Source: Melanocharis versteri (taxonomy: Eukaryota; Chordata; Aves; Passeriformes; Melanocharitidae). From it: DNA of 64,000 bases. A program made the position numbers and the translations under genes. The stretch lies in NCBI GenBank assembly GCA_013397845.1, contig VZTG01002323.1, positions 740,155 to 804,154 on the forward strand, in the 5' to 3' direction. Below the pieces are notes generated by a model. The model saw only the letters and a program-made list of their open reading frames with translations, did not search any database and was not told the DNA's origin. Positions 1 through 14,300 of this stretch are shown here, in pieces; the stretch's first letter is position 1; each line of letters begins with the position of its first letter.

Positions 1-3000
1 TTCAACAACAGTATTTTCAGTGAAATAATTTCAATTATGTTTAAATTTTCTCTTAAGCAGAAGCTGCATTCCTTTCGTATGACTTCTGTACTGCAAATGC
101 ATTTAACTAAAAACATCTTCTTTCATAGGAAGGACTTCTGTTACAGACACAGGAGCCAAATGCTGAATGTAGGTACTTTCTATCCCTTATGTTACTCTAA
201 AGAGTCTCCTTGACTACAGAAAATAATGGCACAAAGGACTTTGCTAATTAAGACTGCTGGAACATGCTTAGGGAATGCACTTTTTGCTGTTCATAGCTGA
301 TCAAATTAGTGCTTATAACATGGCTATTTTTCTGCCATTTGTCCAAGATAAAGGCAGAACATCCCAGAAATTAAAACTCAGCCTGAAAACAGTTTAAAAT
401 GTTCTTTCAGTCTGACACGAATTTGATCTGTAAAACAAACACCAAGCAATCTATCATGAAATTCTGTACCATGTACTAAGGCTCGTTGTCCTCACCAGAA
501 GCGATGTAAACCAAGGTCAAAATGATTCAGCTCCAGGTCTGCACTTTATCATTAAACGTGCGTTTTGCAGCAGCAGGTCGGCTACTCACCGCAATGATTT
601 TAGCACAGAGTTGTTACTGCCAAGCTGTTGCAGTAATAAAGAGTTTTTGTCACAATATAGTAAACAGAACAACTGGTAACAGAAAAACACAACTGGCTCA
701 AAGCCTGGCCAATTTCTTCAGCCTTAAATTATAAAAAGGTACCTATAACCTTCTTTTCATTGGGCCCAATTATCCACAGCAGAAATCTAGGTGGTACTTC
801 ATGTTCCAACTCATAAACAAACACCTACTTTTATTTACAAGCAAAAAGTAAAGGGAAATTTTTTGATTTGGATTTGTATCAGTGACACCCACCCCCTACT
901 TTTAGTACCTGTCTTTGGTGATTGTATGAGTCAATACAAGCCTACATTTGCGTATGTACTCACACAGAAAACAGTGAAGATCTCCCCCTAAGCTTCAATA
1001 TACACATTCACGTACACTTGACGTAAACGTATTTTGAAGACAAAGTAATTTTGTTAAAATTACAAATACATACACTTTGCAAAAAACCCTTCCTTTTTCA
1101 CATTATTAAAGGTTAGATTACATAGTTTCATTTTTAGGGAGACAAATACATACAAAGAAAGATAAAGTAACAGTACTTAAATAAAGGCCCACTTTTAAGA
1201 TTTTACTGAAGATTTTTAGGCATATTTTCTAAAAAATAAAACTACTACTGTTTCTGCACTAACTACAGTAGAAGTAATTTCCTAGCCCACAGTTCAAGAG
1301 TACACAGTTTTGATTAAGAGACCACAACATTTCAGTTAACAAGCAAAACTCCTTCAGATTAGAGAAGCATCAAAACACATCTGGGAAAATATTTTTAATC
1401 TTAAATTCATATCTCCCAAAATGTTGTATGAGATTCTTTTTGACTGATAATTTTCCACATTTCTTATGCCCAGGGCAAAACGCTAATATCAAATTCAAAA
1501 TCTCTAAAAATTGTAATAGATAATGGAAAGCTTATAGACTGTCAACATATATTAGAAGATGATGTTAAGGTGTAAAACTAAGAAGCAGAGTCTTGATGTA
1601 CCATATTTTGTGTCATGCTGTTTTGCAGTTTTTCATTACAAGCCCACTTGCAGTTTAAATTGTTTCACACAACTGCTGGTCTTTTATACACACCGTTAGT
1701 ATGGAACAGATGGCAAAACACTGATATTCTTCATTATTAATGGGACAGCTCACTTAAGATATTTCAAATATTTTCCAGGAGCTTTTGGAAATGCTATGAT
1801 TGCCATGGTTACCTGCCATGATTTAGAGACAGATAAAACACTTTTAGATTCTGGGCCCGGTGCTGCTGCAATCAACATCAAACTCACTGCTCCTGAGGTT
1901 CTAACCATTACTTAGCATTTAACCAACCTCCTGCTGGTAGCACCAGGGAAAAAATAACCCAAACAAAACCAAACAACAAAACAGCTGAGGGCTCAATCCA
2001 ACTCAATCCAATTGAGATAAAAGGAAATATGACATAAAAGGAAATACAGCTTTAGGACTTTAATCAGCCTCTGATAGTACACAATGCATCCCATCCGAAA
2101 TAAAGCTGACAATAGTGCTATTCAAAGTTGAACCTGCAAATGCAGAAATAAACTCAGGTTATCCTAGTGTAGCCTAATATTTTGGCCAACCAGTCTTAGC
2201 AAAATTATCGCATCAGTTTTTATCTGTTTATGAGGCACCAAATGCTAACCTAAAAATGAAGCCAGAAATCAGAAGCCGAGATGGGAGCTAATTAAATATT
2301 CAATTGCTGAGTCATTCTCACTAGTTTATAATTAAAAGTTATATCGCAAATATTCACTTTACAGGCTGACTGATGCCTTTGCACAGGTCACAGTAAAATA
2401 TAACTTCAGTACATCTGTCCTTCAGTAACTATTGCATCATAAAACTTTTAGGAAGGTACAGTTTCCAACCCTAAATATACCAGATAGCATCATATTACAC
2501 GAAAATCATCTCAAAATTATTGAAACTACATTAGCTTAAGATCTCCATCTTACTTGTATTGCCAGTTTCTGTATGGCAGAACCAGGCCAGCGTTATACAA
2601 CATAACAAGGATACACAATACATGAAATTGCCAGTTTCCCCATCCCAGCGTGAGATTTTTTTGTACATTTACTGTTCAGTGGAACAAACAGGAATTTAAG
2701 AGGATGAGATACAAAGAAGAAATCAAGGAACTGTCAGTTTTGAAAAGAAATCTATTTTCCTTTAAACAGAGATTTACTACATAATTGTAATTATTACTCT
2801 GTGTTTCTCTACTAAAATAGCTGATGCATTTCCATCTCCAGCTCTGGGTTCATTTCAATGGTACCCGAAAAGTGATGCTTTTAGATAAAGTAGTTTGAAA
2901 AAGGCATTGCTGCAAACCCATCCTGTAGCAGCCATGCTGAGGGTGAGCTACAGTCCTGCAATGCCCTCAGTCAAGAGCCAGTTTAATCAAAGCAACATTT

Positions 3001-6000
3001 TAATCAGTATATACGCCAACAGAAAAAAGAAAGCTTGAGAATAAATCTAAAGCTGATCTCTTTTTAGTGTTGTGCTTAATGCCACTGTTAGAAAAACAAC
3101 TCGGTAATGTTATGCTAATAAAATCCAGTGTCATCTAAATATTTTGTTATTTAAAGACACATGCCAACCATTTGTTAATTTGTCAACTGGTCAGGAATCA
3201 ACTGTTAATTAAAAAGCATCAATAAAAAACTGCAGCAAGACCCCTAGGGCTTATCTCTTGCTCAGCTATTGAATAGGGAAACACTATTTCTGTTTTCTCC
3301 TCAGATAAAGTATTATCAGTCTACCCTATAATTTATTCAGGAGATTCTGCAAACTACAACACAACAGTTCATGAAATTGAGATCCATTTTTTCACTAGCC
3401 TATATTACAGTAATAACTATCAACAATATTAGTTAAAATGTGTCTCAGTTCAGTGCTTCTCTCCAACACTGCAGTTTTCTTTCTTAATTTCATTCTTTAA
3501 TCTGGTTGAAAATGCCCTGAAGACCAATAAAGACAGACTCTAAATTTAAAATAACAACAAAATAACCCACCTCAAAACCCTTTAGAAACATGGTACATAC
3601 AGTGCTTACAATGTACAAGCTTATATATACAGTAAGCTTACAGTGATGCTTTCCCTTAAAAAAAAAATCAATAATGACACAAAAACTTTACCCTCATGTA
3701 AAAGTCTAGATTCTCCTTCAACAAAAATTTTATTCAGATACATTCTGATGGGACAACTCTGTTTTCTAAAATAAAAATTGAATTAATGAGGAATATTGAT
3801 ATTAAGTGCCCATTATTTATTGTGCCTTCACGCAAAGATATTTCACATGGTACAATGAAGAAAACCAGATTTTTCATGCAGGAAGTGCCTTCAGCATCTC
3901 ACATGATCTGAAGTATTCAATATTTAGTTTTCTTTTTAAAAAATTAACACTGAATATCTTTAGTACTCGCAATTGCCCAAAAAGCTGTAAAGCCAGTAAG
4001 ATTAAAATTTGCCAATATTTATAAGACAATACCTTTTGGGAAGGAGAAGAGAGGTGAAATCAAGCACATTGATATGTAAGGAAAGGGAAAAATGTGGGTA
4101 AAATTTCAAATTCAAAAAAAGAAGGGCTTACTTTTATTTTTGTAATTAGGTGTCCCTGTTAAGATCTCTCTGAAAGGAAGTTTATTAATCCAAGTAACTT
4201 GGTAATTTAGCATCACCATCACAATAAGAAATAAATATAGAAAATTTATTTTTATATTTTCATTTTCTACCAGGAGGCTACTAGAATATCTAAATGACGC
4301 ATGAGTTGTTATAAAACTGCCATATTTTTATCTAGCAGTTGTCCAAGCAGCATGTAAATTACTTTCCTTTTTTTCCCCATAATGTCATGATGCAAAGTAA
4401 CACCATCTGAACTGTTTCTATGGGCTCTATATTCAATAATTTGTTAGAATAAATTGCTTCTCTTGATTATAGCATTACAAGACAGCAAGAATAAAAACAT
4501 CTCTTGACAGGCAAAGTTTTGTTTTGTAGACCCTAAATAGTCTGCATTCCTTCTTCCTAAACTTCAACAGCAATTAGGAGGAAATTTTTGTAACTTGAAA
4601 AGAAAACGACTCAATTCACTATTTCATTGAAATGGTGCCCTTGAGCACCAAATGAACAGATTAATTCAGTGAGACATTCTGATGGAGATGGAGAAGCAGG
4701 AGCTGGAGAACTGTTTACCTTTTAAATTAAACCCCTGAAAATGAAATATGCTGCCCTGCACTCTGCTTGATTTAACCTTCATGCTGAGTTTCAGGTAACC
4801 CAGACATTGCACACCCCACAATGGGAAGCATTTACTATAAAGTATTTGTCATATAAAAGCCAACCATTTCCTGCTGACTTATTTCTCTTCTCTTGGATAC
4901 TGATATGACAAAAAAATGGAAATGAAGAAGAACTGAATGCTCTTTTCTAAGTGCTGTATACATAAAATATCAACTGCAGTCTTATGCAGTAGAAAACCCA
5001 GAGGATCTGGATTCGTAATCTCAAATACTCTGTATTCCCCCTTAGTGTGCAGGTGACAGTGCCAGGAAACAGGTGGGCTGTGACTAGAAATCTTAATGAC
5101 TGTGCCAGGAGTCACATTATTTTTATTTCTATTTGTATGGCACTACAATTAAGTTACATATTTGAAAACCAGACTGCATTCATTTAATCCTAATGGCTAT
5201 TTTAAAGCTTCTTTGAGAATTGAACTTTTCAGCTACAGAGTAACACGGTGAACCTATAGGACAAAGTTTCCTTTGTGGCTTTAGAATGGCATAAAAACGG
5301 TGTTACAGAATTAACACATACAGCTATATATGAGATTAATTTGACTTCCTTTCCTGGTCTGAACACAATACAAATGGGTCCATTTATTTTCCTTTTACCC
5401 ACACTGTAGCACAAGCATATCTGTCAAATTTATATTAGCTACAGCTCTTCCTAACCCACAAGGCAAAAGACTGTATGAAAATAACTCAATACACTAGTTA
5501 AGTCCACTAAGAGGGTTGAAAATTAAAATCTACTTACTTTGAAAATCAAGAATACTACAGAATTTAAGCTTCAATATTACATCATCCAAAAATCAACCTA
5601 AGTAGCATTAATGAAAGCAATCTTTAACTTCAAATTTTTAATATATAACTTGAGGATTTATATTTTCAAAGCTTTTCTCCTTTAATAAATGTATCCCAAT
5701 TCTGAAACATCAGAGAGTCATAATTTTCTACCAATTCTACTTGAAGACATTGGATATCAAAGCTTAGTACCAAGAAACATTACTTAGCCCCCTGTCCCAA
5801 GTGCATTAACCAGAACTTTTGCTTTCTTCTCAGCTCCCCTGACAGTCTGACTTTGACAAACTAATCTGATGAAAGATAGTTTCTATGAGCTCCTAAATCC
5901 CACAGAGGACAAAAGCACATATATCTGTACTTCTGATTCCAATGCAAGCCAAACACATACTTTAATTTTAGGATGCCCTGAATTGCTTTGCTGAATTTGG

Positions 6001-9000
6001 CCAGAAAAACACCCAAATCTAAAATGAAATTACTTCCTCCCCTAAGATTCTTCCTGCAGCATCCTCTTTCAAACATTCCATATGTCTTCTGTTATTGTCT
6101 ATGTACTAGTTAAACAGGAATTGTTATACTTCCCATTTTCAAATACATATTTTACGTAGGAGGGGTGTGTGTGTTCCTTAAAAAACCTTGTTCCTATCCT
6201 GCTGCTTCTCCTTGCATCCCTTTCCAAAGGGACTTCAGTTCCTCCATCATCTGATCTAAAAAGCAGCTTTAAGGGGGTAGTGTCTGGGAATAGACAGGTC
6301 CCGCTAGCCGAAAATGGCAATCAACTTTTACAGGAGGGAAATGCATGACAGGGGTTACACAGCAATGACACCATGTGAAACCCTTAACAGCAAAAATATT
6401 AACACACAAGCTCTAATTTGAATGGCTTCAAATTACTTCATATCTATATATATACATATATGCATATATATACACATATATTTATATGCATATATATATA
6501 CATACACACAGAGCCAGACGACTCTCTACTAGACAAACTTCTTCAAAAACCAATGAACATTAGAAGCACAAGAGCAAGCTCTATTGTTTTCTTTTACTTG
6601 CAATAAAATCTTTATCTTCTCTGCTTTTTAGTCCTAAAATAGTTATCCTGCAGCCTATCTTAAACTCTTCACTATCTTCAGCAACAGGCAAACAGACCAA
6701 AAACTGATAAAAGGCACCTTTGCTGTTGGGAACAAAAGAAAAGGAGTCCATCTGCACTCTGTGAGCAAAGGCAGGATTTCCACTGACATAAATGGGAGAA
6801 AGATAGAGCTCCTGGGGAGCAGAACTTGCAGAATCACAAGATACATTTCAGAAGCCAACTTCATATATATCCCAAATGCTGTCTGATGTTGTCATATGTG
6901 TATATACAAACAGATATCTTTTTAAATACCTGCACATAATATTCTTGAACTTTTTAAAATAGGGACATATACAAATTAATCTACAATTTAGGTTAGTCAC
7001 TGACAGGTGAAAAGTACATCTTCATTTTATTGAACTAACATTTGGGCATGAAACAAGCTATGGTGGGATATATGGCTCACAGACTTCGATTGCATGGGCT
7101 AAAAATTATGAATTGTGTTGCTCTCAACATTTTCTCCGAGACAGAAACTTATTTTAGAGTTCTGTACTGTTCCCCCAATGCAGCTGAGAAGTCACAGCAA
7201 AGTCACTCTTCTGATCTCAGGAAAGTGCTGTGTATTCTTTCCATCCGGGGTATCCAATGCTTTAAAGGAAAGCAGAGGATATCATGCAGTCAAGTCAGCA
7301 CTCAGTGCAAAGCTACCTGATTCAATTTCTCCTCACTTAGACAATCACTGAATTCAGGTCTTCGGTGGAACTAAAGAACCATTTCTATTTTGATTTGCCC
7401 TCTATTGGGACAACACTCTTGCAAGAGGATTTTAATCAGATCTTTACTCCATTACTATAATCTGCCCAATGTAGAAGCAGCAACTGAGATTTTAAGGATG
7501 CTGCAATATTCACAAATTAGACTAGTAAGTCCAGTAAATATTCATGTAATAATACTTTATCATTATTTTGAGAGACACCAACAGCCCCAGCAAAGGTTCA
7601 GAAGCTAAATGTTAAACGAAAGAAATTGAATTCTATTTCTATGCAAAAACATGCAGGGAACCCTTTCCAATCAAGTGCTGTGATTGTATAAAGCTCCTCG
7701 TCATGAGCTTCCCATCAGAAGGCACAGTGCAGAGCTGGAGTGCTGCCCCACAGAACCCAGCCTGTCCTGGGGCATTCCTGACAAGAAGGCAGCAGTCACA
7801 AAGGCAAACAGTGAGAAGGGAAGGACGAGTTCAAAAGATCCAAAGTAACCGAAGGCTTGCTAAAAGGCAAAAATCTGTCTCAAGCAAGAAAAATCAGTTT
7901 GAAATTACAAATTTTGGTATATACAGCTACATATAAAATACTGAGCAAAGCACAAACCAGGCTGATACATGGGGAACATGTTTCAAAATTACAAAAACTA
8001 AACAGTTCAAGTGTTAACGATACAGTTGAAATTCATAAGTTTTAAAGAAATTGATCTGCAGTTTAAAAAATAATTAAACTATATGATGAGTATATGACAT
8101 CTCTCTTACACACACAACACAAGGGAACAAATATATTTCCTGTTTCACTCAAACAAAGCATTGATGAATTGAAGAAAGAACACTTATTCTTGCCAGGATC
8201 ACTCACAAAGATTTTGACAACTATCTGCTACCAGCACTGAAAGATCTTCAGTAGAAGATATCAACATGGGGACTAGTACATATGAAAATGAATACATGGA
8301 CTCTTGCAAGCACTATTATTTTCCTTCAGTAAATATCTAACTTGATTCAAAGCAACATTTATAAAACAAACTATTCTCTTCCATGCTTTATTTTAGTTCT
8401 AACATACTAAATTTAAATGTTAAACTAATATGCTGAAAATGAGGTTACCAAGCTGAAAGGCAAACACGCGCTCTTCTTTGTAATTGTAAAAAGGTTACTT
8501 GTCCAAAGCAGTATTCTTTCCTCTTTTCAGTTATTTTTCAACTAATTGGTTTTCTGTATATTAAATGTATGTTTCCTCAACCATTAAAACTAGTTTTTAA
8601 TACTACATACATTCTTTGTTGAAATATCATGAATATGAACTTTTAAGATAAATTTTCCCAACTGAAGGCAAACAAATAAAAGGCAAAAATACATTACAAA
8701 CATAATGATCCAAATTTATATTATTAATAATAATAATGGGTTATAATTGTTAAATATTTTCAAATTCCATTGCTACGTGATGAATATACATACAATACTA
8801 TTTGATTTTCCAACTTTTTAAAATCCTCATTCAGCTGAAATTCTGCTCTCTTTTTGCATTTTCCCAATGTCAAACTCTGCAACTTTGCATTTGAACCTAA
8901 TCTCCCTGACTTCTGGTGCAGCAAACAGTAAAAGCATGCATGAAAATTAATACTTCTCCATATTTTTTGTACATTACTTTCTTCTAGTTAAGTTCCCTCC

Positions 9001-11205
9001 TCTGAGCTCCAATAGCAAAGCTCCAATAGCTTTGCATAGCAAAGCACTGGACAGAATTTTGTCAGTCTGCAGGAGTGATTCCAGGTCATTCTGCAGAATA
9101 TGGTGTCCTCTTGTGGTCCTGGAGGTTCCCTAAATCTGGGACATGTAACTGAACATGGAATTCAGTGCTGGTCTCAATTCCAGCAAGACCTTTGGATGCC
9201 TCTGACATTTACAATAATCACATCACCTTCATTAGCCCCACAGTACAGAGTGCACTGAAGGGATGCAGTGAATAAACTCATCCGTGTACTGACCCAACGG
9301 ATATAAAAGCATCAATGGCATTTTCCAAAAGCTGTAAAATAATAATCTTTAGCCATTTACACATGGAGGGCTGTTTTCTACCAATATGTTATTTGGGCAT
9401 CTAATAACACTGAGGAGTTGCAAAGGATATGAAAACTATCAATTAATGTAAGAGATACTTTCGTTAGCAGAATTCAGCTACTGAAACTGTTCTTTAGGTA
9501 CTGATTTAAGATTGTATTGATGAATCTAGAAATGGGAAGACAGCTCCAATTCTATCAAAACCAGCAAAACTAATATCAGAGAGAAAAAATATCTCTTGAA
9601 ATCTAAGTTCATATCTAAAGGTGAATGTGCTTTGGTAGCCACTAAATTTAAAACACAGTATTGAAAAAAGTAGTATTGGCAATATCTCTTCTAATGTTTA
9701 TTACCAATCATTTCCATGTGTAACATCCTGCACAAATCCTCATTCTAAACTGAAGGTTCTGCAGAATTCCAAGACAGATATTCCCACATGAATTAATTAA
9801 TTTTTACTGAATTTTTAAACCTTCCTTTTAAACCTTCAACTGGCCATGGAAAGCAGGGCCATCTCAAGGCCTTTAACCCCTCTCAGTCAATCACACAGCA
9901 CAATTATTTTCCAAGGGCTACTGCACAAAATGAGACAAATTCTTAAGGGCAATACATTCTGTGACACACACAGAAAATAGTCCCACTAAAAGGAAAAAAA
10001 TCTGCCTGCACAATGTGCTGTGCAAATAAACTCCTGTGTGACAAACTGAGCCTTGCACAGCTGAGCTGAAGGCATCACTCTGTGACTTGCAAGTTCACAA
10101 CCACACCACTGCCCCATAGGAGTCTTTCAGGAGTGCAAGGGATGGCACCCACTTCTTACTGCAAAGAAAAAACCTTTTTTCTGAGATGTGATAAGTGGTT
10201 GTGGGTTTATGCAAGATTAAGGTAGAATTTTGGCTCAAAGCTAAAGCACCAAAATTCAGCATAAAAAGCAATGCAAATTTTTAAATGAGTTGCTCGACTG
10301 ATAATTTTGTAGGCATCAACTGTGCAACTGAAGTTGTAACTCAATTAGTATTTAAAGCAATTAAGGATGAAAGAGTATCAAAAAAAGCTTAAAAGGCGGC
10401 TTTGGTAATTTACTGAAGTGGTTGATACTCCATCACTTCAAAATAGAAGAATTAGTTATGTAACAAAGAAGAAAATGCCTGGTTTCCATTACAAAACTGT
10501 CCACTAAAAATTAAATGAAAAATGCATGATCTTCTAATAGATGAAAAAAAAAGCAGAAAAGCTCTTATAAGTACTTCCATTTCCTCAGTCAGCAGGCAAT
10601 GAACTACATTAACTGGACCTTAAGACATGCAAACAGACCTATGGGTTTTATTGATAAATTTCATATATATTTGTATCACCACCACCCATTCCAGACTATG
10701 TGCATCATTGCCATTTCACAGGTGCCAAACTTACCTACTCATTTTTACAGAATACCTGGGAAATTAAGCACCTAAATGTCTTTAGAAAGCTGCTTCAAAG
10801 AACTTAAAACTGTTGGTGAAGAGTGCAGGAAATTTAAGGAATTTAGATTGATACTGAAATTTACAGAAATATTTAATGAATTACTTACCAGTGTTAATTG
10901 CTGACATTTTTGGAGAGAAATGGAGTAGAGACTTCATTTTACATCTAGGGCTGTCCAGTACAGTTTTTGAGGGTTTGTGCATTTGTCTATGCCACCAATA
11001 TTTCATTCAATAAAACTTTTCAGTAAGTGGAAAAACCAGTGCATTACCTACATCAGTGAATCTCCAGCTGGTAGGGAGAAAGTCTATAAAAATAGCAGGT
11101 ACTGTCTAGCAGGTATAAAAACATTCATGAGTCACCTCATTTTTTGTGTACAGATAAGAGGTTTTTCCCCCAGCTTTTACTGATACCGTGAGCTCTTTCA
11201 AGTAC
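1..11205 (-). other. SNX29 intron 19 (start of intron; left edge open)
   Basis: No exon on either strand could be supported. I looked in minus-strand translations for the PX C-terminal half (VEERRKQLQNYL-like) and did not see it. The stretch is AT-rich and unremarkable apart from a TA/CA-rich simple repeat at 6441-6510 and a short imperfect duplication of 'agctccaatagcaaa' at about 9007-9036. Short ORFs here show no recognisable protein. Confidence 0.7.
6441..6510. repeat. TA/CA-rich simple repeat
   Basis: Seventy bases of imperfect alternating TA, interrupted by CA and GCA units and ending in 'cacacaca'. A chance ORF (6418-6606, rich in Ile, Tyr and His) runs through it. Confidence 0.9.
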
Positions 11206-11346
11206 CTTGTTTCCAATGGCCTTTTTTGGTGGGAAGTTAAAAGTCCTCACTTGCTGATATTTATTCTGTAATTTCTGATGCAAGCTTCTGAACTCCGCGT
11301 ACCTTCGATAGACATTCCACTCATCATCCTTTATCCTGATATAAAC
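11206..11346 (-). CDS. SNX29: SNX29 exon 19 (PX phosphoinositide-binding segment)
   Basis: A 141-base exon, 47 codons, phase 0-0. It encodes VYIRIKDDEWNVYRRYAEFR, then SLHQKLQNKYQQVRTFNFPP and KKAIGNK. RRYAEF is the PX motif whose Arg contacts phosphatidylinositol phosphate, and PPKK belongs to the proline-rich loop that inserts into membranes. The acceptor is ...ttttgcag and the donor is gtacttg. The next exon, expected to begin near human DAKFVEERRKQLQ, was not found in the remaining 11.2 kb. Confidence 0.97.
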
Positions 11347-14300
11347 CTGCAAAACACAGACAGGGAAGGGAATAATGTAAAGCCAAATGGGGCTGATGTG
11401 TGTCCTTCACTCTTTAAAGCCTCCTGGCTCAGCACCTTCACGTGAGGCACCTCAAGCTCCAGGATCCCACAGCCACAGATCCACGTCTGACTGCATTTGC
11501 TGTTGCTGTTGTACAGGTCATTAACCTCATTCTCTCCCTTTTCCTCCTCTTTCTCTCTCTTTCTCTAATTTTAATCAAGACAAACACAGCTTGCTCATTT
11601 TAACATGACTCTGGGGCAACCATGGCAGCACTTCTCGTTACCATGGTTTCCAGCATATTCTACTACCCAGTGACCAAAGGAAAAAATAATTTAATACCAC
11701 TATAAAATTGATTTCTATGTCCTCAACACAGTTTTTCAACTTTGTAAATTAGCTTTGTAGCATCAGAATTGCAAAACCTAATTTTATCCGAAGTATGAAA
11801 CTTAATTTACTTCCTAACAAAATTACATTGAAAACTAAACTAGAAATTTTATTGTTTGGAAAATAAACACAGTTCATTCTTTCTGCTTGTATAGGACATT
11901 AAGTATAATTTAACACAGCTGTAGTTTTTGTGATTCTGTTTTTGTTTGCTGCTCATTATTTCATGAGCCTATTACCAATTACATGCTAAATATTCGCTTT
12001 CTCTATGAAAATGTCATGCAGAAGTGAAATATACTTACAGAAAACTGGGATTTTACTCTTTTCTAGGGAATGACACCGTTTAAAAGAATGCTGAAACAGC
12101 ACAAGTCAGAAACTATAAACCAAGCATCAGAACTCCAAATCCAGAGTGATCTTTCCCTTTGCTCCTTCAATGGAGTCTGTAGTTTATTCATTCTTGTGTG
12201 TGTGTGTGTGTTAATAATCTCAGTATTTTACCTCAGAAATTAAGCTGGAACAGTACTGATGACACTGCCGTGCCTTGCTGCTCCAAAACCCCCCAGTAAT
12301 TTAGTAGTAAATTGTAAGACAAATATCGGAACACTTATGTAAAAAAGCAACACCAACCACCGTCACACAAAGAGTGGGCAGTAACAACTGTATTTTTGTG
12401 GAAACTAGATTAAAAAAAATTTGGATTTTGATGTGGCCAATTTCAACACTGAATTGCAGCTTTTTCTGGTGACTGAAGCATGGTCAATCTTCCCGAGATA
12501 TTTCAAGTCCTTAGGAGAAAAAAATTCAATTTTTCTAAGGACTGGTGGTATTTCAGAGATGAAATGAATGTCTTCTCCCACAAAAGCTGCCCATGCTTTG
12601 GTCTTTGGGAAGTTCTCTCTTTAGACACCTAGTTTGTCAAATTTATAGGAGGCTTCTTTGCAACAAAATACAATATATTATGCAGATACCATGCAAATTT
12701 TGTCAAATCAGAGTATTTCCGTGTAGAAAATACTAATACATTTTCCACAGGAAGGCTATAATTCCAAAAAAGGAATACTATAATTTCAAACTTAGCATAT
12801 CTAAGAATTGAAAAGATTCAGAGTATTGTGAATTACAAATGCATATGTAAACAAAAATTCAACAAGTTTTGGTAACAAGAATTCAGACAGTGTCATGATG
12901 GAACCACAATAGTAAGACTGCAAGAAGTATTCAGATTTCTTTTTCACTTGGAAAACAAAGCCAAGATAATTAAACACCTACAGGACCATCTGTTTTAACA
13001 ACTGAGTACATCTTTGAAGGCAAATGCAGGAATATATGAAATGCAACTATTTTGCATAATTCTAATCAAATTTATTTAATGTAGTAAAAACTATATTAAA
13101 ACCTTTATTCACCCAGCTCTAAGCCCTCTCCCTGCCTATTCTCACTTCAACCAGTATATTGTTTGGAATTTTGTATACATTCCCAAGATTCATGTTTCAA
13201 TTTCCATGTGGGGGGCAGGGATGACAAAAAAAAAAAATGCTTAAATTATTTTTAACTAAGTTATTTAATATGGAAATCCTAATTTAACTAAGCACTTATC
13301 TTTGCACATGTGATTTGGTGAATCATGCAGTTCAACATTACCTGTTAAGCTGTAACCCACAGTTAACTAATTAAGGAATCCTGTACGCTGCAATTGAAAT
13401 ATTTCAGGACTGCAAAAACATAGATTAATTTCTTAGATAAAACTATTGGAAAATTTCTTACTGTTCTTCTATACATAGATATTGATTTCATTTAGACAGC
13501 AAGAAATGAAAATACAACATTTGGAGCCCTGTGCCATATTGAATTTATTGACAATCAACTAATAGACTATGAAAGGTATATTAAAGCTCATGATGCAGCA
13601 CACATTTAAACTTTTATTATCTCAGAGGGGAATACTATTCCCAAGACAAGGGATTGCTACACGCTTAATGCAAATTCAATTGGGAAATCAAACTAAGTAA
13701 ATACTAAATATAGAATCATTTGGATAAACTTACCCTAATCTAGTCTCTGAAGGCATTTAGTCATCTTACAGTCATGCTATAGAAAGTTGAAAGGACTCCT
13801 CTCAGGCTTATTCCCACATCAATTTAAAAGATCAATTCTAGATCATTACATTTCCTTTCTGATGCTCCTGTTTTCCTGATACCACCCAATTCCTAACCTA
13901 CTAAAATAATTTTCATGGTAATGAAAATGTACAGATTAAATCAAAATCACTGCTAGAATATTTGTTTGTAGACAAAAGATATCACTTTAATACTGTCTTG
14001 AATATAAAAAAGTTAATTAAGTAGCTTCTGTTTGTAATTTAGGAGCACTTTCCACTTGGGTCTCCCACGTAAAGATTGATTGGTAACCTTTCTGTAGCTA
14101 TGATTTACAGCAGCTCTAAGAAAAATTTCAGTTAATAAGTATGTTTAATGAATTAGTCTGTTATTTTCTCATCACAAACATGTCTGAAGTCAGAGATTTG
14201 GAGAGCAATAGCAATAACAGTAGTAATTTAATATTGTGTTTATCAGTCCACTACCTGCTAACTTAATATTACTGAAATGCCAAAAATCTTCAGAGAATCA

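Noticed and set aside
6418..6606. Ile/Tyr/His-rich 62-codon ORF
   Set aside because: It is the translation of a TA/CA simple repeat.
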